Shown piece by piece: positions 26,035 to 34,900 of a DNA stretch of 40,554 bases. Made by a program: the position numbers and the translations under genes. Origin of the DNA: Verrucomicrobiaceae bacterium (lineage in GTDB: Bacteria; Verrucomicrobiota; Verrucomicrobiia; Verrucomicrobiales; DEV007). The stretch is taken from positions 1-40,554 of the forward strand of contig SHBV01000024.1 in the NCBI GenBank assembly GCA_004211885.1, given 5' to 3'. Every line of letters starts with the position of its first letter. Within the stretch, counting starts at the first letter, position 1. The notes below the pieces were generated by a model. It made no database searches and was not told where the DNA came from. It saw only the letters and a list, made by a program, of their open reading frames with translations.

Positions 26035-26790
26035 TTATAGCCCTGTAGGGTGATGAATAAATTGTTTCTTCAATTTGTATTTCTTGGCTAAGTGATTGGC
26101 TAGTGAAGTGACGCCAAAAGTTTCTGTCGCATAATGGCCTGCATAGATGAGATTCACCCCAAGTTCTTCAGCCATAGTGAAAGTGTGATGCTGGCCTTCA
26201 CCGGTAATGAATGTATCAATTCCTTCTTGTGCAACAGCATCAACATGTGTTCCTGCTCCTCCGGTGATGATGCCTAATTTCTTTATCTTTGCGGGTCCTC
26301 CAGGTGCGATGTGAATTTTATTTTTTAATGTCTTTTCTATTTTCTTTAAGAGATTAGAACGATCCATCTCTACATTAAAGCGGAGCCCAGTATCGATCCC
26401 TTGCCAGTCCAAAAATGGAATGCCTTTAGTTAGCCCGATCGACTTCGCAAATAAAACATTATTGCCAAATCTGTTATGAATATCGAGTGGAATATGAGAG
26501 GAATAAATGGCCATTCCTGAATCCATTGCTGTTTTGATCTTTTTGTAGAGGGCCCCATCGATTCTTTGTGTACCACCCCAGAACAGGCCATGATGCACAA
26601 GCAGAAGATCGATATTTTCTTTCGTTGCTTCTTCAATTACAGGCAGGGCCGCGTCAACGGCTGCGCCTACCTTATTAATGTTTTTTTTACCCCTTAACTG
26701 CAGACCGTTGATTGCTCCTGGATAGTCAGGGATTTGCTTAATTTTTAATTCTTGGTCCAGATAAGCTACAATTTTGTTCAGCTCGTGCAT
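26035..26790 (-). CDS. Nif3-like dinuclear metal-centre protein
   Basis: A 251-residue cytoplasmic protein of the Nif3/YbgI family, hexameric toroids with a di-metal site, annotated as GTP cyclohydrolase 1 type 2 without a firm physiological role. Metal-binding blocks are DLLLVHHGLFWGG near residue 61, YSSHIPLDIHN near 96, and the C-terminal GEGQHHTFTMAEELG and AGHYATETFG. No extra PII-like insert is present, as the protein is short. mpg follows directly; ychF diverges 47 bases away. Confidence 0.9.
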   Translation of the reverse strand: MHELNKIVAYLDQELKIKQIPDYPGAINGLQLRGKKNINKVGAAVDAALPVIEEATKENIDLLLVHHGLFWGGTQRIDGALYKKIKTAMDSGMAIYSSHIPLDIHNRFGNNVLFAKSIGLTKGIPFLDWQGIDTGLRFNVEMDRSNLLKKIEKTLKNKIHIAPGGPAKIKKLGIITGGAGTHVDAVAQEGIDTFITGEGQHHTFTMAEELGVNLIYAGHYATETFGVTSLANHLAKKYKLKKQFIHHPTGL

Positions 26791-26837
26791 CTGATACTCT
26801 TGCGCACACTGCTCTTCACGTCTAGTCTCACCGTCCT

Positions 26838-27953
26838 ATGCTTAAAGCCGGAATAGTAGGAATGCCCAATGTTGGTAAATCAACCTTATTTAATGCCTTA
26901 ACGCGAAACCGAAACGCGGAAGCGGCAAATTACCCTTTTTGCACGATTGATCCAAATGTCGGTGTTGTTACTGTGCCTGATCCTAGATTGGAGGTTCTCG
27001 GTAAAATGTCTAGTTCGGAGAAGATTATTCCAGCTGCGATAGAATTTGTCGATATTGCTGGATTAGTCGAAGGAGCTTCTGAAGGTGCCGGCCTCGGCAA
27101 TAAGTTCTTGGCTAATATCCGTGAAACGGATGCCATCGTGCAGGTCGTTCGCTGTTTTGAAAATGATGATATTATCCATGAATTAGGAACAGTTGACCCT
27201 CTAAGAGACATTGAAATTATTAATGCTGAACTTATTTTGGCAGATCATGCATCATTGACGAAGCGTAGGGTGTCACGCGAGAAAAAATCCAAAGGCAATG
27301 ATAAGGAGGCCAAGAGGGAACTAGAAGTAATTGATAAGATTTTGCCGCACCTTGACGAAGGAAAGCCGGCCATAACAGCAGACATAAGCGATGATGATTA
27401 TGAAATAATGAAAGAGTTTTTTCTGCTCACTTCGAAGCGTACAATTTTTGCATGTAACGTTTCCGAAGATGATCTTGGAGATACGATAAATAGTCCAGAA
27501 GACAATTCAATGGTTGCTAGGGTGCAGAAGTATGCCGAAGAGACTCATGGCGCCGAAATAATTATAATATCAGCCCGGATCGAGGAAGAGCTCATCGACG
27601 TATCGCCTGAAGAAGCTAAGGAATTTTTAGCTGACATGGGAGTCCTTGATAGTGGTTTCTCAACAATGATTCGTTCAGTATACAGGTTACTTGGGCTTAG
27701 CACATATCTTACTACTGGTGAGAAGGAGACTAGGGCTTGGACTATCAAGAATGGAGCCAAGGCTCCAGAAGCTGCAGGAGTCATTCACACTGATTTTGAG
27801 CGGGGTTTCATTGCGGCGGAGGTATTGCATTATGATGACTATGTGCAATACGAATCCAAATCTGCAGCTCGTGATGCGGGCAAGCTTCGTATCGAAGGCA
27901 AAGAATATGAAGTGAAGGACGGGGACGTTATAGAATTCCGTTTTAACGTCTAA
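26838..27953 (+). CDS. ychF: Ribosome-binding ATPase YchF
   Basis: An Obg-related P-loop ATPase (OLA1/YchF) that binds ribosomes and is tied to stress and redox responses. At 371 residues it matches the family (about 363). Switches are clear: GMPNVGKST at the N-terminus, [14 protein letters not shown] near residue 31, [20 protein letters not shown] near 73, and NVSE in place of NKxD at the specificity loop, which explains its preference for ATP. The C-terminal TGS domain contains [28 protein letters not shown] and [13 protein letters not shown]. Monocistronic, convergent with metX. Confidence 0.96.
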   Translation: MLKAGIVGMPNVGKSTLFNALTRNRNAEAANYPFCTIDPNVGVVTVPDPRLEVLGKMSSSEKIIPAAIEFVDIAGLVEGASEGAGLGNKFLANIRETDAIVQVVRCFENDDIIHELGTVDPLRDIEIINAELILADHASLTKRRVSREKKSKGNDKEAKRELEVIDKILPHLDEGKPAITADISDDDYEIMKEFFLLTSKRTIFACNVSEDDLGDTINSPEDNSMVARVQKYAEETHGAEIIIISARIEEELIDVSPEEAKEFLADMGVLDSGFSTMIRSVYRLLGLSTYLTTGEKETRAWTIKNGAKAPEAAGVIHTDFERGFIAAEVLHYDDYVQYESKSAARDAGKLRIEGKEYEVKDGDVIEFRFNV

Positions 27954-27982
27954 AAATCTCTAATTACTGAATTGATCTATCA

Positions 27983-29143
27983 CTAAACATTTTCATCCAA
28001 AGCGAAATGGATGTGAGGTGCGTACAAATCTGGTTCCAACAGAAATGAGTCATGGCCTTTTTCGGAGTGCACTGTTATATGCATAGGAGTAATGCCGCCT
28101 TCGCTTATGGCTGAAACGAGTTCTTCTTGCTGATCAGGGTAGAAACAAACATCAGAATTGATAGTGAAGATAAGATATTTTTGATGACTGCATCTACTAA
28201 ACATTGTTGCGTAATTACTGAATTCTGATTCATCTAGTATGTTGAAATTTTGCCATGCATCCATAATACGTAGGTAAGTATTAGCATCAAAACGTTTAAC
28301 GAATTTTTGTCCCTGATGGCGCATATACGACTCGACTGGAGTTTGAATCTGATACCACGAAGATTCTTCAGTTTCTTTCTTCACTTCTTGACTGGCGCGC
28401 CTTTCCAGAGTCGCTAGCGAGATGAAGACTTTGTGCCCAATCATTCTGGCAAGTGCGAGTCCATCTTCTGGAAAATTCTTGCCATAATAATTTCCGCCTA
28501 GAAAATTACTGTCAGATTCTATCGCAGTGATTTGTTCCAAGTTATGAATTCGTTGCAGAACCGAAGTTTTGATTCCACTAGCAAGAGCCACGATTGTCCT
28601 AACTCTTTCTGGATGCTGTGTGGCTAAGCTAACAGCCATGAGTCCTCCTAATGAACTCCCTGCTACAGCATGGAGTTGTTTTATTTCCAAATGATTAAGT
28701 AATTCAATCTGTGAATTAACGATGTCTTTGATGCTGATACGTGGAAATGAACCTCCGAAAGGTTTTTCGGTTTCAGGATTTATTGAACTCGGACCAGTCG
28801 ATCCATAGCATCCGCCAAGATAGTTAGCACAAATTACACAATACTTGTCCGTATCAAGGGCCTTACCTGGTCCGATAAAATCATTCCACCATCCTGTCTG
28901 ACATTCTTTGTCCCATTCAATAGAGAGTCCTTCAATCTTTTCCGTAAATCCCGCAGCGTTTTGACTGGCACTGAGTGCGTGAAAGAGAAGGATGACATTA
29001 TCTTTATTTTGGGACATTTGCCCATACATCTCATAGGCTAGAGTAAAATTAGTTAGTTTTTTCCTACACCTGAGCTCAAAAGGAGCCTCTTCGTTATGAA
29101 AGTGGAAGAACTGTGTATTTGTCTGATCTATGCTATTTGGCAT
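27983..29143 (-). CDS. metX: Homoserine O-acetyltransferase
   Basis: Alpha/beta-hydrolase-fold acyltransferase that activates homoserine for methionine synthesis, usually with acetyl-CoA. At 386 residues it matches MetX. The oxyanion region LLFHALSASQNAAG, the block WWNDFIGPGKALDTDKYCVI, NYLGGCYGSTGPSSINP, the nucleophile elbow AGSSLGGLMA (Ser near 162), the Asp in SDVCFYPDQQ and the His in KGHDSFLLEP are all present. Acetyl versus succinyl donor specificity cannot be settled by eye. metW and metY are not adjacent. Divergent from the methyltransferase with 64 bases between. Confidence 0.92.
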   Translation of the reverse strand: MPNSIDQTNTQFFHFHNEEAPFELRCRKKLTNFTLAYEMYGQMSQNKDNVILLFHALSASQNAAGFTEKIEGLSIEWDKECQTGWWNDFIGPGKALDTDKYCVICANYLGGCYGSTGPSSINPETEKPFGGSFPRISIKDIVNSQIELLNHLEIKQLHAVAGSSLGGLMAVSLATQHPERVRTIVALASGIKTSVLQRIHNLEQITAIESDSNFLGGNYYGKNFPEDGLALARMIGHKVFISLATLERRASQEVKKETEESSWYQIQTPVESYMRHQGQKFVKRFDANTYLRIMDAWQNFNILDESEFSNYATMFSRCSHQKYLIFTINSDVCFYPDQQEELVSAISEGGITPMHITVHSEKGHDSFLLEPDLYAPHIHFALDENV

Positions 29144-29207
29144 TGAATAAAGAGTGTAGTCTTTAAATTAATGATGACGAACAACGAATTTCGGGCGAAT
29201 AAGCGGA

Positions 29208-29987
29208 ATGTCAGCTAAAAAATATACGGGACTTGAAGCGGAATTATATGATATTTTCCGCGGTGGTGATGATTTTGATGAGATAGGGTATTATGTTGAT
29301 TTGGCACTGAATAGAGGAGGTAATTGCTTAGATGTAGGTTGTGGAACGGGTCGTGTCCTTATTCCGATTGCTCAACAGGGAATAGAAATAACAGGTTTGG
29401 ACAATTCAAGTGCCATGCTTAACGAATGCGGGAAAAGACTTTCTACTGAGGGGTTCAAAGCTGATCTCGTTGAGCAGGATATGACTAATTTTAATTGTGA
29501 GAAAAATTTTGATTTGATTATTATTCCTGGTGGAAGTTTTCAATTACTTGATGAGCGAGATGATGCTTTAGCAGCATTAGGTAATCTTCGAGATCATCTA
29601 CTGCCTGAAGGTCTCTTTGTCATGAGCATTTTTATACCTTTTTACGAGATTTCTCACGAGTCTTTAGATGGGGTCTGGCGTTTAGAGAAAGATGAAAAAA
29701 TTGAGGGTTCTGATAACCGGGCTCTGTGTCATTCTTGTGTTGATTTGGATCGGTGTGAAAACTTAATGGAGGTCCGCCATCGATTTGAAATAATCAATAA
29801 TAATGGGATAACTGAATCCTCGGAGATTAAGTATTCTCGACTTCGATGGTATGGGAAATACGAGATTCAATTATTATTAGAGAGAGCAGGGTTTCACAAC
29901 GTTACGATTTCTGGAGACTTTGAAAATAATGATATGAGAGATGGTCATACAGTGATGTCGGTTTCTGCTGTTTCAGGGGCTATATAA
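29208..29987 (+). CDS. Class I SAM-dependent methyltransferase
   Basis: A 259-residue cytoplasmic methyltransferase. SAM motif I is LDVGCGTGRV (41-50), the ribose-binding acidic residue follows in TGLDNSSAM (Asp about 65), and FDLIIIPGGSFQLLD near residue 105 is the motif IV region. The C-terminal half (RFEIINNNGITESSEIKYS, RWYGKYEIQLLLERAGF) is typical of methyltransferases acting on small molecules. It ends one base before the ferritin-like/ATP-grasp gene, which strongly suggests a joint pathway. The substrate is unknown; an amino-acid, peptide or metabolite product of the partner enzyme is inference. Confidence 0.87.
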   Translation: MSAKKYTGLEAELYDIFRGGDDFDEIGYYVDLALNRGGNCLDVGCGTGRVLIPIAQQGIEITGLDNSSAMLNECGKRLSTEGFKADLVEQDMTNFNCEKNFDLIIIPGGSFQLLDERDDALAALGNLRDHLLPEGLFVMSIFIPFYEISHESLDGVWRLEKDEKIEGSDNRALCHSCVDLDRCENLMEVRHRFEIINNNGITESSEIKYSRLRWYGKYEIQLLLERAGFHNVTISGDFENNDMRDGHTVMSVSAVSGAI

Positions 29988-29988
29988 T

Positions 29989-31929
29989 ATGGGTGAAAAT
30001 GTAAGAGAAGTTGCGGAACGAATTCTTTTCTCTTCTTCTTTGGAGGATAAATTATTACTGGGTCCTCGCGAAGCCGACGATAATTTTTGTGGTAAAGCCA
30101 TTAAGACTCCTCAATTTCCTGAACGGCCAGAATCATTAACTATAAGTGACCGTGGGATCCGTGCCGATTTCCCGGGTCCTAGTCAGATCACGGATGATAA
30201 GGAACGAGGTGTCATGATGCATTTTTTGGCAAATCATGAACTCTTGGCAGCTGAATTAATGGCATTGGTTTTGCTGAAATTCCCTGACGCACCTAAAGAT
30301 TATCGAGCTGGAGTTTATGAAGCAATGCGCGAAGAACAGATGCATACGCAGATGTATCTCAGACGCATGCGGGATTGCGGTATTTCTTTTGGAGAATTGC
30401 CACTCAATGATTATTTTTGGCGCATCGTTTCTTCAATGGATACGGTAATGGATTTTGTTGTCCGAATGAATCTGACCTTTGAGCAAGCCAATTTAGACTA
30501 TTCCAAGTTTTATGCTCAACAGTTCAGAGTCATTGGAGATACTGGTACTGCTGCAGTTTTAGACAAGATTTATCAAGATGAGATTAATCACGTTGGGCAT
30601 GGGCTAAAATGGTTACGCAATTGGAAAAAGAGAGATCATTCTGATTGGGAAGCATTTAGTGGTTCTTTGCAATTTCCATTATCACCTTCCAGAGCAAAGG
30701 GAATGGTTTCATTTAATTCAGAGGGGCGTCTTGATGCAGGTTTTGATGACGAATTTATTTCTCAGATGAAGATCTCTAGTCAATCGAGGGGAAGGACTCC
30801 TGTCGTTCACTGGTTTAACCCAAATGCAGAATTGTATTCTCTTGCCTCTGTGAATGGGACCAATTTTCGTGCTAATAGGTTTGAAAAAGCGATCGAAGAA
30901 GACTTGGAAATTCTGATGTTTGCGTGGAGTCGAAAAGATGATGTTGCATTATTTCGCAATGTTCCTTCAATCGAGCATTTAGAGAAACTACAAAGCATAG
31001 GGCTTGAATTGCCTGAAGTAATGTCCTGCCCTGATCTTGATGGTCGCAAGCTCGGAGGTTTACGGCCATGGGCATGGTCAGGAGATGCGTCCGATCTATT
31101 AAAACCGTACGAGCAGGCGGTATCGGATCGAGTGCCTTGGCAGTGGAGGGAACCGGTTCCGGAGACTTGGCTCTCTAAAGAAATTGGTGTTCGTCTTGAA
31201 GAGAACTTAGGTATTCGGGATCCGACGAGTCGATTTTGTAGAAATTTGAGTGAAGTAAGGGATGTTCTGAAAGGCAACGCGATTCTCTTCAAATCCCCTT
31301 ATGGTTGTTCGGGCAAAGGGCACCTGATTACAAAATCATTTTCTAAAGAAGTACAAGTATGGGCTGAGAAAAAAATTCAACTGCATGGATATATTGTTGC
31401 TGAGCCTTTATTGCAGAGAGTTGAGGATTTTTCAGTTTTATATGAAATACAGGATGGCGAGATAGAATGCTTAGGCATGACTCAGCTCATTAATGATTCT
31501 AGGGGGCAATTCAAAGGGATAAGATTGGCTCCAAGATTCAGCAAGATGCTCAGCCCAGAGCTTTCAGAATTTTTGTTCAAGGAAGCTGATTTTATGGCTT
31601 GGTATAAAGAAAAGATACCATCTGCTATATTAAAGCTTCTGTCAGGATATTCTGGGCCAGTCGGGGTCGATGCTCTGGTCTGGCGTGATGATCAAGGAAA
31701 GCTCATGCTGAGGCATGTTATAGAACTAAATGTTCGCATGACAATGGGAAGAGTGGCTCTTGAATTACAAAAAAAACTCAATCCAAATGGATGGTCTGAT
31801 TTTAGTGTTCAGCGAAAAGAAAAGTACAAAGGAGGAGGGGTTATTTTAAATGATCCTGATGAAGCAAAAGAATTCTTGGCAATTTGGGAATCTCATCAAG
31901 GTGATTCAACGGCCTTTATCCGAAAGTAG
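29989..31929 (+). CDS. DUF455 ferritin-like di-iron domain fused to ATP-grasp
   Basis: A 646-residue two-domain protein. Residues about 1-210 match DUF455, a ferritin-like four-helix domain related to MiaE-type di-iron oxygenases. Its ligand pattern is complete: Glu84 in NHELLAAE, Glu116 and His119 in EEQMH, Glu165 in LTFEQAN, and Glu198 and His201 in DEINH. Residues about 250-420 are a linker or pre-ATP-grasp region. Residues about 425-610 look like an ATP-grasp ligase: glycine-rich loop FKSPYGCSGKGH (434-445), hinge AEPLLQRVED (Glu472), Asp561 in VGVDALVW, and the metal pair Glu579/Asn581 in IELNVRMTMG. The likely roles are oxidation plus ATP-dependent ligation. It is paired with a methyltransferase one base upstream, and its 3' end overlaps the opposing giant gene by 34 bases. 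Function unknown. Confidence 0.82.
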   Translation: MGENVREVAERILFSSSLEDKLLLGPREADDNFCGKAIKTPQFPERPESLTISDRGIRADFPGPSQITDDKERGVMMHFLANHELLAAELMALVLLKFPDAPKDYRAGVYEAMREEQMHTQMYLRRMRDCGISFGELPLNDYFWRIVSSMDTVMDFVVRMNLTFEQANLDYSKFYAQQFRVIGDTGTAAVLDKIYQDEINHVGHGLKWLRNWKKRDHSDWEAFSGSLQFPLSPSRAKGMVSFNSEGRLDAGFDDEFISQMKISSQSRGRTPVVHWFNPNAELYSLASVNGTNFRANRFEKAIEEDLEILMFAWSRKDDVALFRNVPSIEHLEKLQSIGLELPEVMSCPDLDGRKLGGLRPWAWSGDASDLLKPYEQAVSDRVPWQWREPVPETWLSKEIGVRLEENLGIRDPTSRFCRNLSEVRDVLKGNAILFKSPYGCSGKGHLITKSFSKEVQVWAEKKIQLHGYIVAEPLLQRVEDFSVLYEIQDGEIECLGMTQLINDSRGQFKGIRLAPRFSKMLSPELSEFLFKEADFMAWYKEKIPSAILKLLSGYSGPVGVDALVWRDDQGKLMLRHVIELNVRMTMGRVALELQKKLNPNGWSDFSVQRKEKYKGGGVILNDPDEAKEFLAIWESHQGDSTAFIRK

Positions 31930-34900
31930 GTTCTTTTAGAAGTTAACGGACTGGCCGTTGAATACGTTATAGTGACAGTCCCGTCCCCATTGTCTGATTG
32001 TTCTTTTAAACTAAATTGTTTCTCGGACGTGATCCAATTAACTAGGTCAGTAGAACTTTCGATAATGATCTTGTAACCCTCAATATTTTTTAAACGCTTA
32101 ATTTTGAGTTCGAAATTACCGGTTTCATTTATTCTTTCTTGCCTACTAAATTCCTCATAAATTCTTGATTCAGATTTTCTTGGATTACTACCAAGTAGAT
32201 ACTCGAGTATGTTTGCAATACCATCCGAATCCGCGTCTGCGAGGGGGCCTGATAGCGAAGGATTATCAATTTCTTCAGGATTGAAAAACAGTTCCCTCCA
32301 GTCAAATTTATCATTTTGTGTTATTCCTGGAGAAGGGGCCGCGGCTTTCCAGCTGGTCGGATCTCCGGCATATCTTACCGGTTCTGTTCTATGTAATGAA
32401 TTTCCTAGGCCATCTGCAGAAGCTGGCCATGGTTCCTTATCTGAGTATTCAGCGACATCAATTGAGACTTTCAGATCGGGTTCGCCATTGATTGTAGATT
32501 TTTCTGGAATTCTTATTCTAATTCGTTCACCTCCATTATCTAAGGAGCCAAAGAAGGGTCCATAAATTAATACTTTTTCTGGAACACTATAATTATTGCG
32601 GAAAGTTGCGGGATCTTCCTTGACGATTAGTAGAATATCGTCAGGAGAAAGATTAGAATCAGAATCATCAAACTGATAGTCAATTCCACTGATTTCGACG
32701 CCTTGAAGATTAAATGATGAGGATCCGATATTCTTAATTTCTATGTATTCTGTATTATTATTATCAGGATGATACATTAGTTCGGTGATTATGAGAGGGC
32801 CAGATATGGGGGCGGAATTTGCGGATCCGAAAGTCTGGGTGGACATTGGTTCGTAGCGTATCTTTCCATCAGAAGTGACATGTCTTCCTATAGAAAATCC
32901 AGACGCGGAGTCTCCGAACTTGAACCCATCAACGTAACCTAGTCTTTGGTCATTTAAATTGTTTGCAATTAGAAATACTTCTTCTCCAAATGAATCTAGT
33001 GCAAAATTTTCGAAATCATTTTCAGAAAAAATCGCATAGCCATTCTCAGGTAATTTAGTGCCATCAGGTATTTTAAATTTGATCTGATCGCGAAGATTGT
33101 CCGTGAGCAGCCATCCTGAGATGTTAACCGAAAAAGGATTTGGATTGTATAGTTCGATTGTGTCTGTCTGAGGAGGAACTGAATTGCTAAGGACTTCGTT
33201 AATGAAAATATTGGAGATCTCAGATTCGGTTGGTTCCTTGATGCCTGGAGAACCAAGGAGGGTCCTGCTTTGGCGCCATCCATCTATTCCTCGGACAAGT
33301 GAATATCCTTCATCAGCTATGTTGTCAGGATAGGATATTGTTTGAATGATCTTTCCGTCACTCGCAGTTAGTTGTAGGTCTTCACCTCCATTATTAAGTG
33401 CTCTAGAGAATTCTCCTGCTACTAAATAGTTTCTGTTAGTGCTATAAATTTTTTCAAATTCCTTAAGATTTCCGACGATGACCGTACTTTTATTGGATTC
33501 GAGAGTTAATCCTGGAAAAGTGAATTCGATACCGTTATTAAATTTTACATCGGTAAGAGATATGGAATTTGATGAAGTGTTTTGCAGTTCAATCCATTCG
33601 AAATCACTATTGTTTGTTTTTGGGCCTGCGAAATCATAGGGGTCATACATAATTTCTGTAATCGCAAGATTAGACGCTGAGGCAGGAACCTCATTGACTA
33701 AATATTCGACTTTTAAAGGTGCACTCCAACCAGTGCCTACCGGGGTTCGTCCTGAATTGGTAGAGTTTCCACCATTACTGTCAAAGGTCCTAGCAAAGAG
33801 CCGTGCTGTCTTTTGGAGAGTGATTGGAGCAGTATACTTGAACCCGTTAGTGCCTCCGTCTCCAGCATCTTCGTCAAATCCAGTGATTAGCTTAACTTGA
33901 TTAAGGAAGTCACTACTTGAGGTGCTTTCATTGAGTGCGTGAATGGCGAGTAGGTTTTGGCCCGATTTGAGCTGGTTGATAAAATTACTGGTGTCGAATT
34001 TTTGAAATATGGTGGCTGACCCATCATCATGAGTTTGAGTGGCTGATGAATTCCAGGTAAGGTTTCCTGGCGCTTGCGAAGATGCGATTCTTGTTCCATT
34101 CAGATATGCAACGAATCCGTCATCATATCGCATTTGAAGAATCATGTAGTTCCACTTTTCGATATCATTTTGAGTTAGATTAAATTTAACTCTGATGTAG
34201 CAAGAAGTTCTTCCGCTCATCTCATCGTCAACGTCTATGTTTATGTATGGGTCATAACCATTACTTCTTTCATAACCAATGCCGTTCGTTCCTTGTATCC
34301 AAGAACTGTCATTGAAGTTTAAGTCTCTGTACCAAGATGCACTAATGTTGGAGCTTGGCACCAATGCTCGGACAGCAATATCTTCATCAATAATAGTAGT
34401 TCCATTCAATGGTTCGGATTGATCAGGTGGTCTGGGATCACTTCCATCAAGTGTATAATAAATGCTCTGATTCCCTGCCAAATTTGTGTTCAGTGTGATT
34501 TTTGTGCCTGGTGGATAAGATCCTGCTGTTTTATTTGTTGTTGGCTTTGGTGCAAATTGTCCGTCCATCCAATCGAGGCGAGTTCCTAGCCAGTCTTTGA
34601 GATGATTAATTTCTCCCTGATAGCTACCGAAACGGGGCTGATCTGACCATCTTCGGAAATTTCTGGCCTGAGCTTCATTGAGTTCAGTTGCCATATTATC
34701 GATGATCGAATGTATGTTTGAAGTCGCAAATGCACCTTCACGCAGTTCGAAGTAGCGGTCGATATAAACTTGCCAGAAATTTTCATTATCAAATAGAGAT
34801 CCCCACCATGGGAAAGTAAAATAGGATGTGCCTCCGGACCATGTTGAAGGATTGTTATCGCGCCCATCCGTTGATTCCATTGACCGGTCAAAGTCCCATA

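Noticed and set aside
30807..31292. 161-codon open frame antisense to the DUF455/ATP-grasp gene
   Set aside because: No recognisable domain, Ser/Arg-rich shadow composition, and it lies entirely within a well-supported gene on the other strand.
29208..31929. The methyltransferase/ATP-grasp pair as a RiPP cluster
   Set aside because: No precursor peptide frame, protease or exporter is adjacent, so I keep only the broader biosynthetic-cassette hypothesis.
32209..32565. 118-codon plus-strand frame inside the giant CotH gene
   Set aside because: Shadow of the minus-strand reading frame, with no domain or upstream signal.
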